Below are positions 1-30,200 of a stretch of 64,000 bases of DNA, one piece after another; the stretch's first letter is position 1, and the number at the start of each line of letters is the position of its first letter. Position numbers and translations under genes: made by a program. This stretch comes from Prinia subflava (taxonomy: Eukaryota; Chordata; Aves; Passeriformes; Cisticolidae), in NCBI RefSeq assembly GCF_021018805.1, contig NC_086266.1:5146001-5210000 (forward strand). Direction: 5' to 3'. The notes beneath the pieces were generated by a model that was not told the origin of the DNA, ran no database searches, and saw only the letters and a program-made list of their open reading frames with translations.

Positions 1-959
1 CAGGGACCCCTGGTATGGATATCCAGGCCTTTTGGCCATCTGGATCCTGCATCAGCTCCAGGGCTGAGTGGGTGCCACAAGAGTGCATCAATTCCCTTCT
101 CCCCCCGGGAAAGCATGAGATGGGAGGAGGATTTAAATTAAGCCAGGGATTATATTAATACTGGCCTCAGTGATCTGTCAGAAGAGATGGGAAACAAGGG
201 AAGCCTAGTGAGGCAAGGAGGGGGTGGGCAGCACAAGAGCCCAAGGTCGAAGCTGTTGACAGTAGGGGACCAGGGCAGCCCAGGGAAAATGTGGGAGCTC
301 AAGGGTGTGTATTTGGGGCATCACTGTACACAGCAGCACCAGGGCAGAGGCGCAGGATGCTGCTGCTACCAGCGGCAGACACAGCCTGCAACACCCACTG
401 GGAGATCCCTCCAAACCCGTCCAGATCCCTGTGCCAGCTCTGTCAGGACCATGCATTGCTGGAGTGAGCCTCTGAGCATGGCACACTTGCCCCAGCCAAG
501 TTCCCTTTGCCTGGCAGCCATTCAATCCTGTTATTTGCCAGTATTTATTGATTAGGGATCTGATCTAGCATGTAAGGGGCAAGCCCTGATCCTGAACATG
601 AATGACCCACCACAACAGACCCTGCCAAGGCAACAGAGGCATGGTGCTCTGCTTCAGCACTGTGCCGTGCTCTGCCTTCCTGCATCACCCCTGTCAGGCC
701 TGGCAGACACCTAATCCTCAGGGGATGCTGCCTGCAGGGTTTAGGGAGGGCAGCACATCCTGCAGCTCAGCCAAAGACGCCACATGGCCAGTGACCCCAG
801 CTGACCGTGCTCGTGTTGAGGGGCCCCCGTGTACCTCCAGGGTAATCTGTGCGTGCTGGCAGCTGGTGGAGTCGCTTGCCCACCTGAGCAGGGATGTACC
901 TGGTCTGGTTTGGCTCGCAGTGGCTGTGCACTCTGGTTGTCTTGCTGAGCTGGACAACA
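1..959. other. Intergenic sequence, nothing recognised
   Basis: Only short overlapping shadow ORFs on both strands; no splice-supported exon, RNA gene or recognised repeat was seen. Confidence 0.5.
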
Positions 960-1260
960 ACCTGTTTGGCATCTGTGGTGGACACCAGTTACCCACCGAG
1001 CTGCTCTAGCATGCCCTTCCTCAGCAGGATAGGGTGGGGAGAAAGTAAGATGGAAAAGAACTTGTGGGTCAGGATAAAGGTAGATTAATAAAACCAAAGC
1101 AAAAGCTGCATGCAAAAGCTAAGGAAAGCAAAGGATTTATTCTCTACTTCCCATCAGCAGGTGATGTCCAGCTGCTTTCTGGGAGGTAGGGCTTAAGCAT
1201 TCCTAGTGGTTCTCTGAAAGATGGTTGCCTTCTTATGGCTCTACAGCAGTCATATTGGCA
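960..1260 (-). mobile_element. Degraded ERVL-type LTR fragment
   Basis: The stretch from the GTGGGTCAGGATAAAGG motif (about 1,066) through the AGCAAAAGCTGC (about 1,096) and CTTCCCATCAGCAGG (about 1,148) motifs has the word order of common avian ERVL LTRs, read on the minus strand. The TATA part of the LTR cannot be recognised. It is recalled family similarity, not a database match, and the ends are approximate. Confidence 0.55.
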
Positions 1261-1489
1261 GTCTTCTTGGAATCTCCTCCTCTTAATAACTCTCTTCCCT
1301 CTCACGTCTCACACATGGGCTTTCTGCTAAAGCTGGATTCACCATCCCACTGCTTGTTGTCCTCCCCTGTTCAGGCAAGAAGAAACAGAGCACACCACAT
1401 GCATCTGGGGCTCACTCTCCCTCTGACCAGGGCAGGAGGGGACTGACTCCTTGGAGTGCCCCTGACAGCCAAGGCACTGGCTTGTAGGG

Positions 1490-2120
1490 ATGAAGAGGAA
1501 CAGACATTTAATCAAAGTTCTGGAGACAAGAAGGCATTTTCTTCACAGCTGGTCTTTTCATATCTGGACAATACATTGCTACCGAGCTGCCAGAATGACA
1601 CTGGGGCACTCTGAACCACCTTCCTCCACACAGCCTGTATGCACAGAACACCCTCTGCATCTTTGGAGACCTCATCATTGTCTAGATCACTGTAAACAAC
1701 CTTCAGCACCATTTAATTCTCTCATGTGCTGGATGCCTTCACCTGTGCTAGTCCCCTTTCCTAAGCAGTTCACAAGTTCTTCTCTGAACAGATATCATGC
1801 ACTCACACTTGAGAAGAGCTGACTGCAGAAATTGTAAATTGCTGCGACAACCCCCCAGTTGTTAATTAGTAGTTTTAAACAGCCCAAGTAAGGGTGAGCA
1901 GGGATCTTATGAGCCTGCACAATAAAGCCACCCACATCAGTCCTGGTAAGGAGAGGTAGAGGTATTCCCTGATCCTCTCCACAAGGCAGCTCCCCCAGCA
2001 GAGCAAGGCCATCAGTGCCAGAGCAAAGCACAGAGCCATGGTTTGGGAACTAACATGTTCCCAAAGCCCAGCAAAGTAAAGAGATAAGAAATACAGCCAA
2101 CAAACACTGTGACCCAACAG
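1490..2120 (-). mobile_element. Possible internal remnant of an endogenous retrovirus
   Basis: This block lies upstream, on the minus strand, of the LTR fragment at about 1.0-1.26 kb, which is where provirus internal sequence would sit. It contains a broken 66-codon frame (1,712-1,512) and a short hydrophobic frame of about 54 codons ending near 1,875. Neither is recognised with certainty. It may also be another dispersed repeat. Described only as decayed. Confidence 0.3.
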
Positions 2121-4230
2121 GAGCTGCCTACTTTAGTAACTTGTATGACTAAAGCACACTTAGCACGAGTTAAGGAACGGGCTTATCTGGGCATGACCTT
2201 GTGCTGGTGGGAACCTGCTGAGAGCAGCACTGCCCTGGCCCCGTGGGCAGGATGGGACCTTGCCTGTGGGTCCTGGGCACCAGGGGGATTTGTCTGGAGA
2301 TTGGGATAGGGCCCAGGAGCCCTGTGCTGGGTGAGCAGTACCAGGGCTGCAGAGGCTGCACTGGGGCAGGGACTCTGCAGGGTGCAGGGCTCCTTCAGCA
2401 TGAGAGGTTTTACTCCTCAGGCTCAGCTGCATCCCTGCCCAGAGAGGCTGCAGCATGTGTGCAGCTGCTTGGCACTCGCTGCCAGCTCTGGGAGTTAGGG
2501 TGAACAACAGGAAGCTGGTGCCAAGGTGAGGAGCCCTGATCCAGCTTCGACCCCCTGCCAGCCTGTGGTCACACAATGCTGCCAGCTCATGCCCCCATTA
2601 ATTCATCACACGTCCTGTGCTGCAGCTGGGGCTTGGGCCTCTGCCTTTGTTCCAGCGCCGGTGCATGGCTCTGCAGCTGCTTCTCCAAGGCGTGTACCCA
2701 GCAGCAGCTCCAGCCCGTGGCATCTGCTCTGAAACACTTTCCAGCACAGGAACCCCCTGAGCAGTCCTGCCATCCTGCCACCCCTAGCCTTGGCCACCCC
2801 CATTTGCCCTGAGCCTACAGCTCTAAGCAGGTTTCCAGGTACCCCATCATCCATTTACCTCCCCAGGAAGGAGCTCCATAGGTGGAGCAAAGCTGGCGAA
2901 GACCCTGTCGTTCATCCCTCTCTACTCCACACAGCTCAACCTGCCCTGAAGAAGTGACCTGTGTTGTTTTTGTGAGCTGGCCTGAGGCAGCAGGGAGGGG
3001 GACATGCCTGAGCTGGAGAGCTGCCTCTCAGACACAACACTGCAGGCAGGGGCTTGTCCCAGCCTCAGTGCAACCACAGGCCTGGCAGTGGCTGAGCCAC
3101 ACACCGCCGACCTCACCTCCCTGCCCATCCCCAGTGCTTCCCCAGAACCCCTTGGCTGTTTTTTAGGGACATGTTAAATGACAAGGTGGCAGAGCAGGTA
3201 GCACCATGGGAGGCAGCACCAGACATAGTTCTACTCTGATGTAGGTGCACAAACATGATGGGCCTCCCAGAGACGGCACAAAGCATCTGTTGCAACATGC
3301 TTGTCTGCTGCCCATGGCCCCAGAGCTGATTCCTGGAAAACCACAGAGGAATCTGTCAGGCACTGGCTCGGAGCCAGGCAGAGGGGAGTTCAGCCTGTGC
3401 TGCCATGGGCTCTGCTCTGGGACCCACAGGAAAGGCACAGGGACAGAGGAGGGGGACAGGGGGCACATGGTATCCTGGCTGTCACTTGGCAAGGAAAGTA
3501 CCTGTACAGAGGGACAGAGAGAAGCTGCTCCTGCTGCGGCTCTGGAGGTGCCTCTGCCCTGCCCAAAGGTGATTCTGGGGGGAGTGGTAAGGATCATATT
3601 CCCAAGCTGACCCCCCAGTTTGTACCCTGCACTCTGCCCACTGTGCTGAGCTGGTACCCTGCACCATGCTGTGCCCAGCCGGGCCCCAGGTTCCCTGTGG
3701 ACATCAGGAGATTCCCATACAGGTTCATCCCAGCAGGTTTGGGACTGTGATACCACAGGATGTCACCAGCACTGCCAGTGGGGCACACAGGTTTGGGGAC
3801 AGAGGTATACTGGGAGAGGACACTGATCTCTGCCCTGTCCAGACAGAGTGAGGTGACATTTCCTTACCCACCATGGAAAGGCTTTGATTTTGCTTTTCCA
3901 CCCCTCACATCATGAAGGTTCATGAGCAGTCCCAGGTACCCCTGGCAAACTCCTGACTGCTGTGCCGTGACTTGGGCATTGGGGGCATCCCTGCTGCCAA
4001 CACTGCCATGGGTTTGAGCCCCCACCTTATTTTCCCCTCCACTTCCTGGGATGTCACACCCCAGCTGTTGCCTGTGGAGAGGAATAAATCACGGAGAGGG
4101 GTCTATCCAGTGGGAACAGGGGAACAAAATGGCTTTTCATGCCATAATCCTTTGTAATAAAACACCAGAAGCAAGAAAGATGATAAACAATGTCTCCTGT
4201 GTGAGCCAGCTGCTTCCTAAAATAAAGGGC
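2121..4230. other. Intergenic sequence, nothing recognised
   Basis: Moderately G+C-rich, with many short ORFs on both strands but none resembling a known protein and no conserved exon. The 197-codon minus frame at 3,163-3,756 has low-complexity composition and no recognisable domain. Confidence 0.5.
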
Positions 4231-4234
4231 TCCT

Positions 4235-4645
4235 CTGCTCCGTCAGCTGCCCCGGCTGGGCTGCAAGTGCGGGCGCTGCCGCAGACACCGGAGCCGCGTT
4301 CCCGCAGGAGCACATGCAGCTCCGGGCACGGCCCTCAGGCCCGCGGGAATCTGCAGAATGCAGCCGGGGGGGCCAGAAGTGAGCGCCGAGCTCCGGTCAG
4401 CAGCGGGCTGGGAGCCCCCGAAGGGCTGGGCAGCATCCCCGGCGCCAGGCGCGCCCGCGGCCCGGCCGAGGCACGCAGCCAGGCTGCTCCCACCTGCGCA
4501 TCGTGCCTGCTGCAGCCCCGGCAAATGCAGCGCTGCAGGGGCGCTCCGAGCGTGCCTCCCAGCTGTGGTTACAGCCAGCTGCTGGCCGGAGCCTGGCCCC
4601 GAGCAGCAAGCTCTGCGTGCTGCCGGTTCGTCACTACTCATGCTG
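4235..4645. promoter_or_regulatory. CpG-rich patch with no assigned gene
   Basis: A sharp rise in CG dinucleotides compared with either side, containing runs such as GGCGCGCCCGCGGCCCGG-like sequence near 4,440-4,465. It looks like a small CpG island. No gene of the window starts here. An unannotated promoter, non-coding transcript or enhancer is possible. The open frames on both strands reflect G+C content. Confidence 0.45.
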
Positions 4646-7600
4646 AGCCCTCCTTGGCAGGGGATGAGTAAGCTCCTGCCGGTAAACCTGGCCTCCAGGG
4701 CGTTATTTCAAGAGGAGCAATAAGTTTTGCACTGCTGGGGAAAGTGTTGGGTTGTGCTGAGTATGTGCAGCCCACAGGCCAGTTTCCCAGCACAGGTGTC
4801 CGAGGGTTTCTGGCTTGCTGTGTGGGTGGCTTGGTGGGTGCAAAGGGACAGTGGCCTTCCCTCCCTATGGCCATGGGAGTTCTTCAGCACAGTTATCCAC
4901 CCCACCACAGGATGGGGACAGCTTGTCCGTCCATCCTTCCCACGTCACCAAGTGGCCCCATCATATAAAACTCTTACACACCATGGCCTACTGTCAACTC
5001 CTTTGCCAAAAGGCTGTGGTCACTAGCCCACACAACACTTTCATTTCCCCACTATTGCTCCTTCTCTTCTGCCTTCCTCTTTTACAGGCACATGCTTTGC
5101 TCTTTAACCATCCCTGTGTTCAGATCCTCCCCAAGTACTCCCAGCAGAGGTTTCCTCTGTCAGCTTGTGCTTGCTGCCTCTTGCTTCCCCTCTCAACATC
5201 AGCCACCATGGGGTGGTTTGAGCTCAGTGCCTGGCAATGTCTGTGCAGAGACCTGGCAGGAAAAGGCCAATCCAAGAGACACAGAGGTGGTGATGTTTTC
5301 CCCGGGGATGCAGGATCCACCCATTGGGGAGCTGCAGCATTCACCTGTCTGTGCAGTCTGGCTTCACCTTACCCTGTTTGCTCTGGTGCCAAACACATAT
5401 CTGTTAAAGTAGGTTTGCTTGCTGCATCTGCAGTTCAGGTTAAGGTTGGCAATTTCCTGTCATCTGGGAGCTGCCTTAGGCCTTGATCACTGACACTTCT
5501 TGGCTCTCACCACTTTCTGCTGTGGTTCTGGAGATTGCCAGATGGTGAGTGGAAAAGGGAAAACCCTGGCTGCCAGAGTGCAAAAGCCTCCCTTGCCCTG
5601 GGTGAGTTGTGCTACAAACCACTGTGGTGCTGCAGGACATGAGGAAAGTGCCACAGACTGGCAGGGAGCCATGGAGCACAGGGGAGCCCAGTACAGGGCT
5701 GTGCACAGGCTGACTCAAGCACCTCCTGCCAGATGGGGTTATGATCCTCCACATGTGTGTGTTGGGCCAAATCCTCTCCTGTCTGATTCAGAGGGCATGG
5801 AGCAGTGGCAGGGGCAGACACCCATCCCAGCCACAAGCCCTGATCTGAATTCACCTCACGCTGCTGATTACCAGGTATTTGCCCAAATTCCTCCTGATGG
5901 TGACTCAGCCTTCTCCTCCCTCCTCTGCAGCGAGGCCACAGCTCACCATCTCATTGAGCATGAGAGGAAACCACCCAGAAGCAGTAGGGTGGGCCCTGGA
6001 TGGCAGAGGCATGGATTATATTCTCCTGGCACTGCTGAGAGGGGCTGACATGAGGAACTCACCTGGTGCCCAGAAAGGGAAGGGTCGTAGAGCCCTTTGA
6101 GGAAGGCCCAGCTCCTGGGATGGCATCCTCTGTGCATGTGTGCCTGCTGGGACAGTCCACTCTGCTCAAGCCACCAAATTTCTAGGGGACATCAGTCTGG
6201 CAGGTGTCCTGGCCTCCCACACCCCTGGCAGCTGTGGGCCCACGTGTGCCAGGGTGAAAAGTTAAAGGTCTGGGATAGGGATGGAAAGGGCTGACATAAA
6301 AGGCTTTTCTGTAATGGTTCTCCCCTTACTGGCTCACACTGCTGGCAACAGGGACATTTTGGACACTGGTTAGCAAAATAGATAACTCATTCTTAAGGAT
6401 AGGGCATTTATTTAGGTGTGTTCTGGTACTTCCTTCTGGCAGGGATGTGGTTGGGAAAAGTGCCTGGGCTGCCCTCAGTTTAGGTGAACACGGGACATTG
6501 GCCATAAAGCACATGGAGATGTGTTTGCTGGGGAGCTGCTCCCAGCTCCAGCTGATGCCCCTGGGTCCCGGCTGGGACTGCCAGCCCCTGAGGTGGCTTC
6601 CTTGGGGCACAGGCCTGGCTGTGCCACCACTTAACCCCGTGTCTAAATCTGTATTGGTGCATGCCTGGGTTGGCTGCAGTGAAAAAGCAACCCAAAGCCA
6701 GATGCATCAACACCTCTACGGCTCTGCAGGACGCATGGGGGTCCCATGGGTGGCTTCCACAGACCCAGGGTCAACGCTGCAGCATCACCAGCTTCTGGCA
6801 CCAGCCACCCTCCCTCGTAGAGCCACCCACAGCCCTGGCCCTGGCTGGCAAACCAGCTGCTCTGTAGGATTGGGGTGCCCAGCCCCACTGGTAGCTCTGC
6901 TGCCTGTGTGCACAGCACAGGGTGAGAGGGAAGTAATTGTGAGCACAGCAGTGCCAGGGAGGGGACACTCCTGCTGTGGCCTTGCAGATGTCCATGTGAC
7001 TCAGGGAGAGATAAATACCCTGGTGCTTTTCCATGCCTGCAGAGGGGCCCGTTGCAGCATGTAGGAGGGAGAGGCACTGGGGCGGTGTCAGGAGCAGCCA
7101 AGGTGCTCTGGGCAGCCACTGGGACCTCCCTATCCCCAAAAGCAGCACTGAGGAGGAGAGATCAGCACTGCCACTTTATGTTTCTGTCCCAAAAGCTTCA
7201 CTTGGTTCAGCTCAGCCTCTGGTTCTCAGGGATGAGGAAAGGGTTCAGGCTGGCTTTGCCTGCCTGCCTCTGCTCCATGAGAAAACCCACCCCTGAGCAG
7301 GGACACATTTTCACCCTGACAAACCACCCTGGCTGTTGGCACTGGGAAAAGATTCCCACCTCCAGGACAGGGTTCTGTTCTGGGAACATTAAGGTTCTAA
7401 AGGGGCACAGCCACCCTGGCATGTGCTGGGCTTCCCAGTGCTCAGCCTCACATGGCAGCAGCCCCAGCTGGGCCTCTGCACTGCTCCCCACTGCCCTCAC
7501 CCCATGGAAAACCCCACACGCTGCCCCAACAGCGCACAAACACCAAACTCTTACCTGCAGCTCTTTCAATTCTGCTTTCTAAGGGGTGGAGGCAGTGTTA

Positions 7601-8489
7601 TTTGCAGTCCTTGGCAGGCAGCGTGGGTGGAGGCACCAGGCAGATAGGCACCATGTCCAGACAGGCTGTGTTTGTCTCCAGCTGACCAGGCTCAGTAGGA
7701 ACACTGACCAAAACTGTCAGCTGGCAAGTTTTGGCTGGTCTGCCTCCACCTCCTCCCTAAGTGGCCTGGTGCATTCAGTGACCCTGCAGGCTAGGTGGAG
7801 GTGAGGAAGTCCTGGCAGTAGCCAGGAAGCCTCAGCATAGACCTGGAGGCACTGAGAGAGCTCACCCACACTGCGCTGGCAGCCAGCTGCAGGACCTGGG
7901 GATCTCTGGGATCAGCCCAGAGAGTACCGAGGGATTTACTGCATTCAAACCCATTCTTAGAGGGCTGCAAAAACCACCTCCAGTCAAGGGCAGGGGTGGA
8001 GGTTGGCCCAAGGGGAACGGAAGGGCAGTGCCAGGCAGTGACGGGAGAACTGTGCTCCAAGAACTGGGTGGGCAGGGCTGGCCTGGCCACACCAGCAGGA
8101 CCCAGGCCAGCATCTCCACTGCCAGCATCTCCAGCCAAGCTAACGCAGCAACGCAGCTCCACAAGGTTTTAGGCAGGGGACACACCAAGGCAGGAGGCTC
8201 AGCCTTCACATGGGCAGCAAGACTGAGGTTAGCCTCTGCTTTTAGATGACCAAGAAACCACAATGGTGGTGGAGCACAATGGTCATGATCACACCAGCAA
8301 TGCTCCCAGTTCCTCCAGGAACCGATCCCCAAGCTGGATTCACCCTGCAGGGGAACCATCCCACACTGCCCCTCTGAGCAACACTGAACAACCAGCACTG
8401 CTGCAGCACCAGGCAGAGCCCTCCCCACCCTCCAGGGCACGCCAAGATACAGTCAGAACCTTTGTAAAGGAAGAAGCCACAAGCCATAG
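4646..8489. other. Intergenic sequence downstream of TMSB15
   Basis: No exon, RNA gene or clear repeat was recognised. ORFs up to about 220 codons occur on both strands but have no domain, no family resemblance and overlap each other. Confidence 0.5.
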
Positions 8490-14120
<5,631 letters not shown>

Positions 14121-14124
14121 TGCA

Positions 14125-14205
14125 CAAGAGTTAAACCAGATGACCTTCCAAAATCCCTTCCAAATAAAATTACTCCATGATCTGCCCTTGAAATGACCCG
14201 ACTCA
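14125..14205 (+). mobile_element. CR1 LINE 3' tail fragment
   Basis: The order TTAAACCAGATGACCTTCC, then ATCCCTTCCAAAT, then ACTCCATGATCTG, copies the end of CR1 elements in plus orientation, including a decayed form of the terminal octamer repeats. It lies just beyond the proposed PRPS1 poly(A) site. Confidence 0.6.
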
Positions 14206-14249
14206 GAAGATTCATGTCACTTAAGATATTTAGAAGCACTTACAGGCAG

Positions 14250-26190
<11,941 letters not shown>

Positions 26191-26214
26191 CCTTCCCGCC
26201 TGCCGCGCCAACCC

Positions 26215-26220
26215 TTTATA
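26215..26220 (-). promoter_or_regulatory. TATA box of PRPS1
   Basis: Gene strand TATAAA in CTATAAAGGGTTGG, 180 bp upstream of the ATG. This places the transcription start near 26,190 and gives a 5' UTR of about 150 nt. Confidence 0.7.
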
Positions 26221-26258
26221 GACTCTCCGTGCCGAGGCCACGCCCTTACTCGCTTCCC

Positions 26259-26263
26259 ATTGG
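26259..26263 (-). promoter_or_regulatory. CCAAT box of PRPS1
   Basis: Plus strand ATTGG inside CCCATTGGCTGC, 38 bp upstream of the TATA box. Further ATTGG words lie at about 26,406 and 26,437, and a GGGGCGGGGC Sp1-type box at 26,375-26,384. Confidence 0.65.
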
Positions 26264-26870
26264 CTGCGCCGCCGCAGGGGGCGGGACCCCGCTCGCCGGT
26301 GAGGCCGTAGTGGGCGTGGCTTGGGCCGTTCCCTTCTCCTTGAGGGCGAGGGGAGGTGAGGGCGGGCCCCCGCTGGGGCGGGGCCTAGGGCAGGAGGCCA
26401 CCTGCGATTGGTCCCTGCGTGGCGGCCTGGGCTGCGATTGGCCAGAGCGGCGGCGGCCGGAGCGCGCGGCCGGCCCTGCCCCACGTGTCCGCGGCGGGTG
26501 CAGCCGCCCCCCGGCGGCCATGATGGCGCCCACCGCGCCGGGGGGAAGGAGGCGGGCGATGGCCCCGCTGGCGCCTCACGGCGCCGCGCCCGCGCCCCCC
26601 GCCCGCCTCTCACCGCCGGACCCACCGCCTGCGGGGCCCCGCGGCGCCGCGCCGCCCTTTACCTCAGCATGCCGGCGTGCCCGCGCCCGTGCGTCCGTCC
26701 CGCGCCGCTGTGCGCGGCGCTGCGCTGAGCTGGCGTCACCCCGCGGGCCGCGCGTGAGGCGGTACCGGGTGACACCGGGTGACACCGGGTGGCAGCGGGC
26801 CCGCCGCGACACCTCCGTGCCCCGGGACAGGCCCCGCCGGGGGGCCGGCCTCGCCCGTCAAGGGTTGCTT

Positions 26871-27202
26871 TGGTTTAGGATCAGGGCTGCAGCCCGGGGG
26901 GGGCTGTTTTAACAGCTGGTTAATTCCTGAGGGGCTTTTTACGTTTATATTATGGATTTTGTACCAAATTCCATACCAAATTATGTGTTGATAAATATAT
27001 ATATATAAATACATGTGTATTATTTACCTTACATATATATGTAACTGACTATAGATCAATGCCAAATCAGTGGTCTGTGTATTACCAGTTTGTATGTGAC
27101 TGCATTGTGCACATTTAATTTATCTTTAGCGAAATTAAACATTGTGCTTAAAGGGTTTTAACCTTTAAACCTCGATTGTTAACCTTTAAACCTGGATATC
27201 GT
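26871..27202. other. Intergenic, A/T-rich with short TA microsatellite
   Basis: G+C content drops abruptly at about 26,905. A short TATATA run lies at 26,993-27,007 and another at about 27,030-27,040. No gene. Confidence 0.6.
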
Positions 27203-27293
27203 TGAGTCCTAGAATATCCTGGCTTGGGAGGGAACCAAAAGGTCCTGACTCCTGGTCCTGCAGAGGACACCCCCAAGAATCCCAGCACTGTGA
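27203..27293 (-). mobile_element. CR1 LINE 3' end fragment
   Basis: The plus strand holds the words TAGAATATCCTGGCTTGGGA, GTCCTGACTCCTGGTCCTGC and AGAGGACACCCCCAAGAATC. This is the reverse complement of the well-known CR1 tail. Only about 90 bp survives. Confidence 0.7.
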
Positions 27294-30200
27294 TTTTTAT
27301 AGTGGTTTATTCTCGTTCTAGATTTCTGATCCAGTTTCTGGTTGTTAACAGGCCAACACAGTCCTGTCCTTTTTCTAAGACTTAATTATTTCAATTTACC
27401 TTTCACTACTTTGAAGGAAATGAACTCAAATTTGAGCTTGTATACATTATTATAAACCTGTTCAAAATAAAACATCCTGTGGGTCATCACAGAAAATGCA
27501 GGAATTGCTCACATTTCTGTGTTTCTGTCAGACACTACAACAGCAAGTCCGGGGTAATGATGACACCAAGCCAGTGACTCCTCACTCCCTGTCTGTGCTT
27601 GTTATTTTCCCCAGAAAGTGAAGGAGGAAGATTGACACATATATGTAAATTAAAAAAAAAAAAAAAAAGGCCACATCTTCTTCAGAATTTTCATGCAATT
27701 GTGTAATTCCTACTCATGTTACCTGAATTTCTGAGAGAAACTGCGGTGAATTTGACATTGATTTGCTTTGAGTCCTTCAGAATTCAATTAGAAGAAATCA
27801 GCCACAGTCAAGGGGGGAGCTGGCCATGTTTTCTTTATTTTCTTAAAACTCTCCTGGCCCCAAATGCTGCTGCCATTATCCCCAAAGATTCATAAATTAA
27901 TGACTACAAACCCATGCTTTGAGGAAGTTTTTATAACACTTTGTACAGTGTGATTAAATCTGGAATTCATCTGCATTAAAATAGGTACCAATTCCCACGC
28001 ATTGATGGAACTGGAATATTAATATTGGTAATTTTGATTATTTTCTGGTGTAGCTGTAGCAGTTTTGAGATGCTGTGCCAGACAACAAATCCAGGGAACA
28101 GGAAAGGAAGAACACAGCCCTTAGCTTCTAATTTGTTGCTAATCATTGTTCATTTTAACAAAGAACAATCATCTCAACAAACAAAATTAATCTTAGCAGT
28201 GAAGAACACTTCACTGGTGAGTGGCTACCCGATGGCTCAAGTGATGGGATTTGTGGATACTTCCCAAATTTCCAGCAGACACATTCTTGCCCCAAATCCA
28301 CATCACTGCAGCTATTCACTGCTGACTCCAGGCCTTTGGTCTGGGCACACTTTGGTTTTGAAGTATTTGCTTCACTCTTGTTTTAAATTCCTTTTTTTCT
28401 CCCCTGTTCTTGAATACAGAATGAGAATTTTCTGTGCCCCAACATCCCAGGCCCCTGTCAGTTTATTTGTGATCCAGGCGCTGGGAACCTGAGGCTGAAG
28501 ACAGCAGAGTGTATTTAAACATGCAAATTATGCTTCTCCTTGATGAGCCCTGCCTGGGCTTCCCTGCACAGCACTTTGGAAGTTGCCTTCCTATCAGGTT
28601 CCTCCTGGCATCACAGAGATGCGATTTGGAGGAGAGAAATCCGACCAAAAAAGAAAAAAAAAATTAAATCGTTAATCCTGAAACCAGGAACTGGCAGCCT
28701 GTTATGTGTAAAATCAAAGAAATTTTTGTTTCCCCCTTTCGGAGCTGGCGGCCAGGTGTGTTTTCACACCCACCTGCTTCCCTCAGTATTTGAACCTCCA
28801 CCGTGCCTTTGTAGATTAGCCAGCGCTTTGTTCCTGAGGACAAAAGTCCACCTCCACTAACGACTCACAGAGCTCTTGGAACAGGATAACCTCAGGGATT
28901 TGCTTAAGGAGAAGCTCTTAATGCACCAAAATCTAAGTTAAACAAAGCCCAAAACTCGCTCAGGAGGTTCCTCAGCCACAGCTTGTCTGCCAGCAATTTG
29001 CTTTGCCATGCAGGGACAAGGAGAAGCAGCTTTGAGGAGTGAGAGGTTTATCTGGTTCTTGGGATGAAAGGAGAGACCGTGAGGCTGCATCCTTTGAAAA
29101 CCAAACTCGCACTGCCCTGAGAGTCAGGTTTTCTCTCTAAGGATGCTCAGGGAAATGATCACAGATCGTGGAAGTGCATTGGAGCGTCTCAGCTCTTGCG
29201 TGGATGCCCTGATTTAGAATTAAACCACCTCATTGCAGCTGGCTTCATTCTGAAAGCAAAATACAATAAATTGAATTATTTGCTTTCAATCTAAAGGATT
29301 TTATTTAATTTTCCTGTGGTTTACAGTGCAGACAAACACAAGCTGGCCTGGACAAGCAGAAAGGACAAGCTTATAGCTTGAGGTGCTGTGTTCCATCACG
29401 TTCTGTAAATTGTGAATTAAATTACCGTCCAACTAAAGAGAACCTGAAACCAAAACAGCCAAAAAAAATCTTTTTTACGTACCTGATTCTAAGGAGATGC
29501 AATTAATCAGAAATACCTTTGTGTGTCACAAGCTGAGAATGAATTTTCCAGGAAGTTTTAAGCAGCACATTACCAGCATCAAATTTCATGGCGATGTCAA
29601 TCAAGACAAGTAACCCTCTTCCCCCTCTTGGCACTTTCCTGCATACAATTGCCACTCAATTACCACCAGCCACTAATCAAGAGCACATTTTCATGCAAAA
29701 ATCCTGTAGCAGAGGCTTGTTATTTCTTTCTGTTGCCTTGTGACTTCACTGCCTCACAGCCGGTTCTGTTAATGAATGGCACTTGATGGAAACAACACCG
29801 GGCTCTGCCCTTTTGCCTTGGTGGCTGAAAGTAGGAGCCGGGAAAATTTGGAGGTCAAAAAAAATAAAGGTAGAGAAAGGGTTGGAGGATGGGTAGGAAA
29901 GCAGGGGCTGAGGAAAAAAAAATTATTGCCAAAAAGGTTGGAAGGCTGAAAAGCAGAGGATAAAAAGGGGAGGAAGGCTGAAAGCTGATGCCAAAAAGGG
30001 GTGAGAGACTTGACATGAAGGCTGAGAGGGAGGAGAGGCTGGCGCAGAGGGGGAAAGTTTAGGAACGGTGCTCACCCTTAGCACTGTAAATATTACCAGA
30101 GTCACACAGGACATCGCTGGACCACACCCACCAGGGAAAAGTGCAGCATTTGTCAGGAAAATTCCGGGAAATAAATGGTATTGTCAAGTCTCCACTGGAA

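Noticed and set aside
4051..4671. A 206-codon plus frame over the CpG-rich patch
   Set aside because: Composition follows G+C content, an overlapping 132-codon minus frame exists, and no family resemblance is seen.
26229..26912. A 227-codon plus-strand frame upstream of PRPS1
   Set aside because: G+C-rich, Arg/Pro/Ala-dominated frame in a CpG island, with overlapping open frames on both strands. No recognisable domain.
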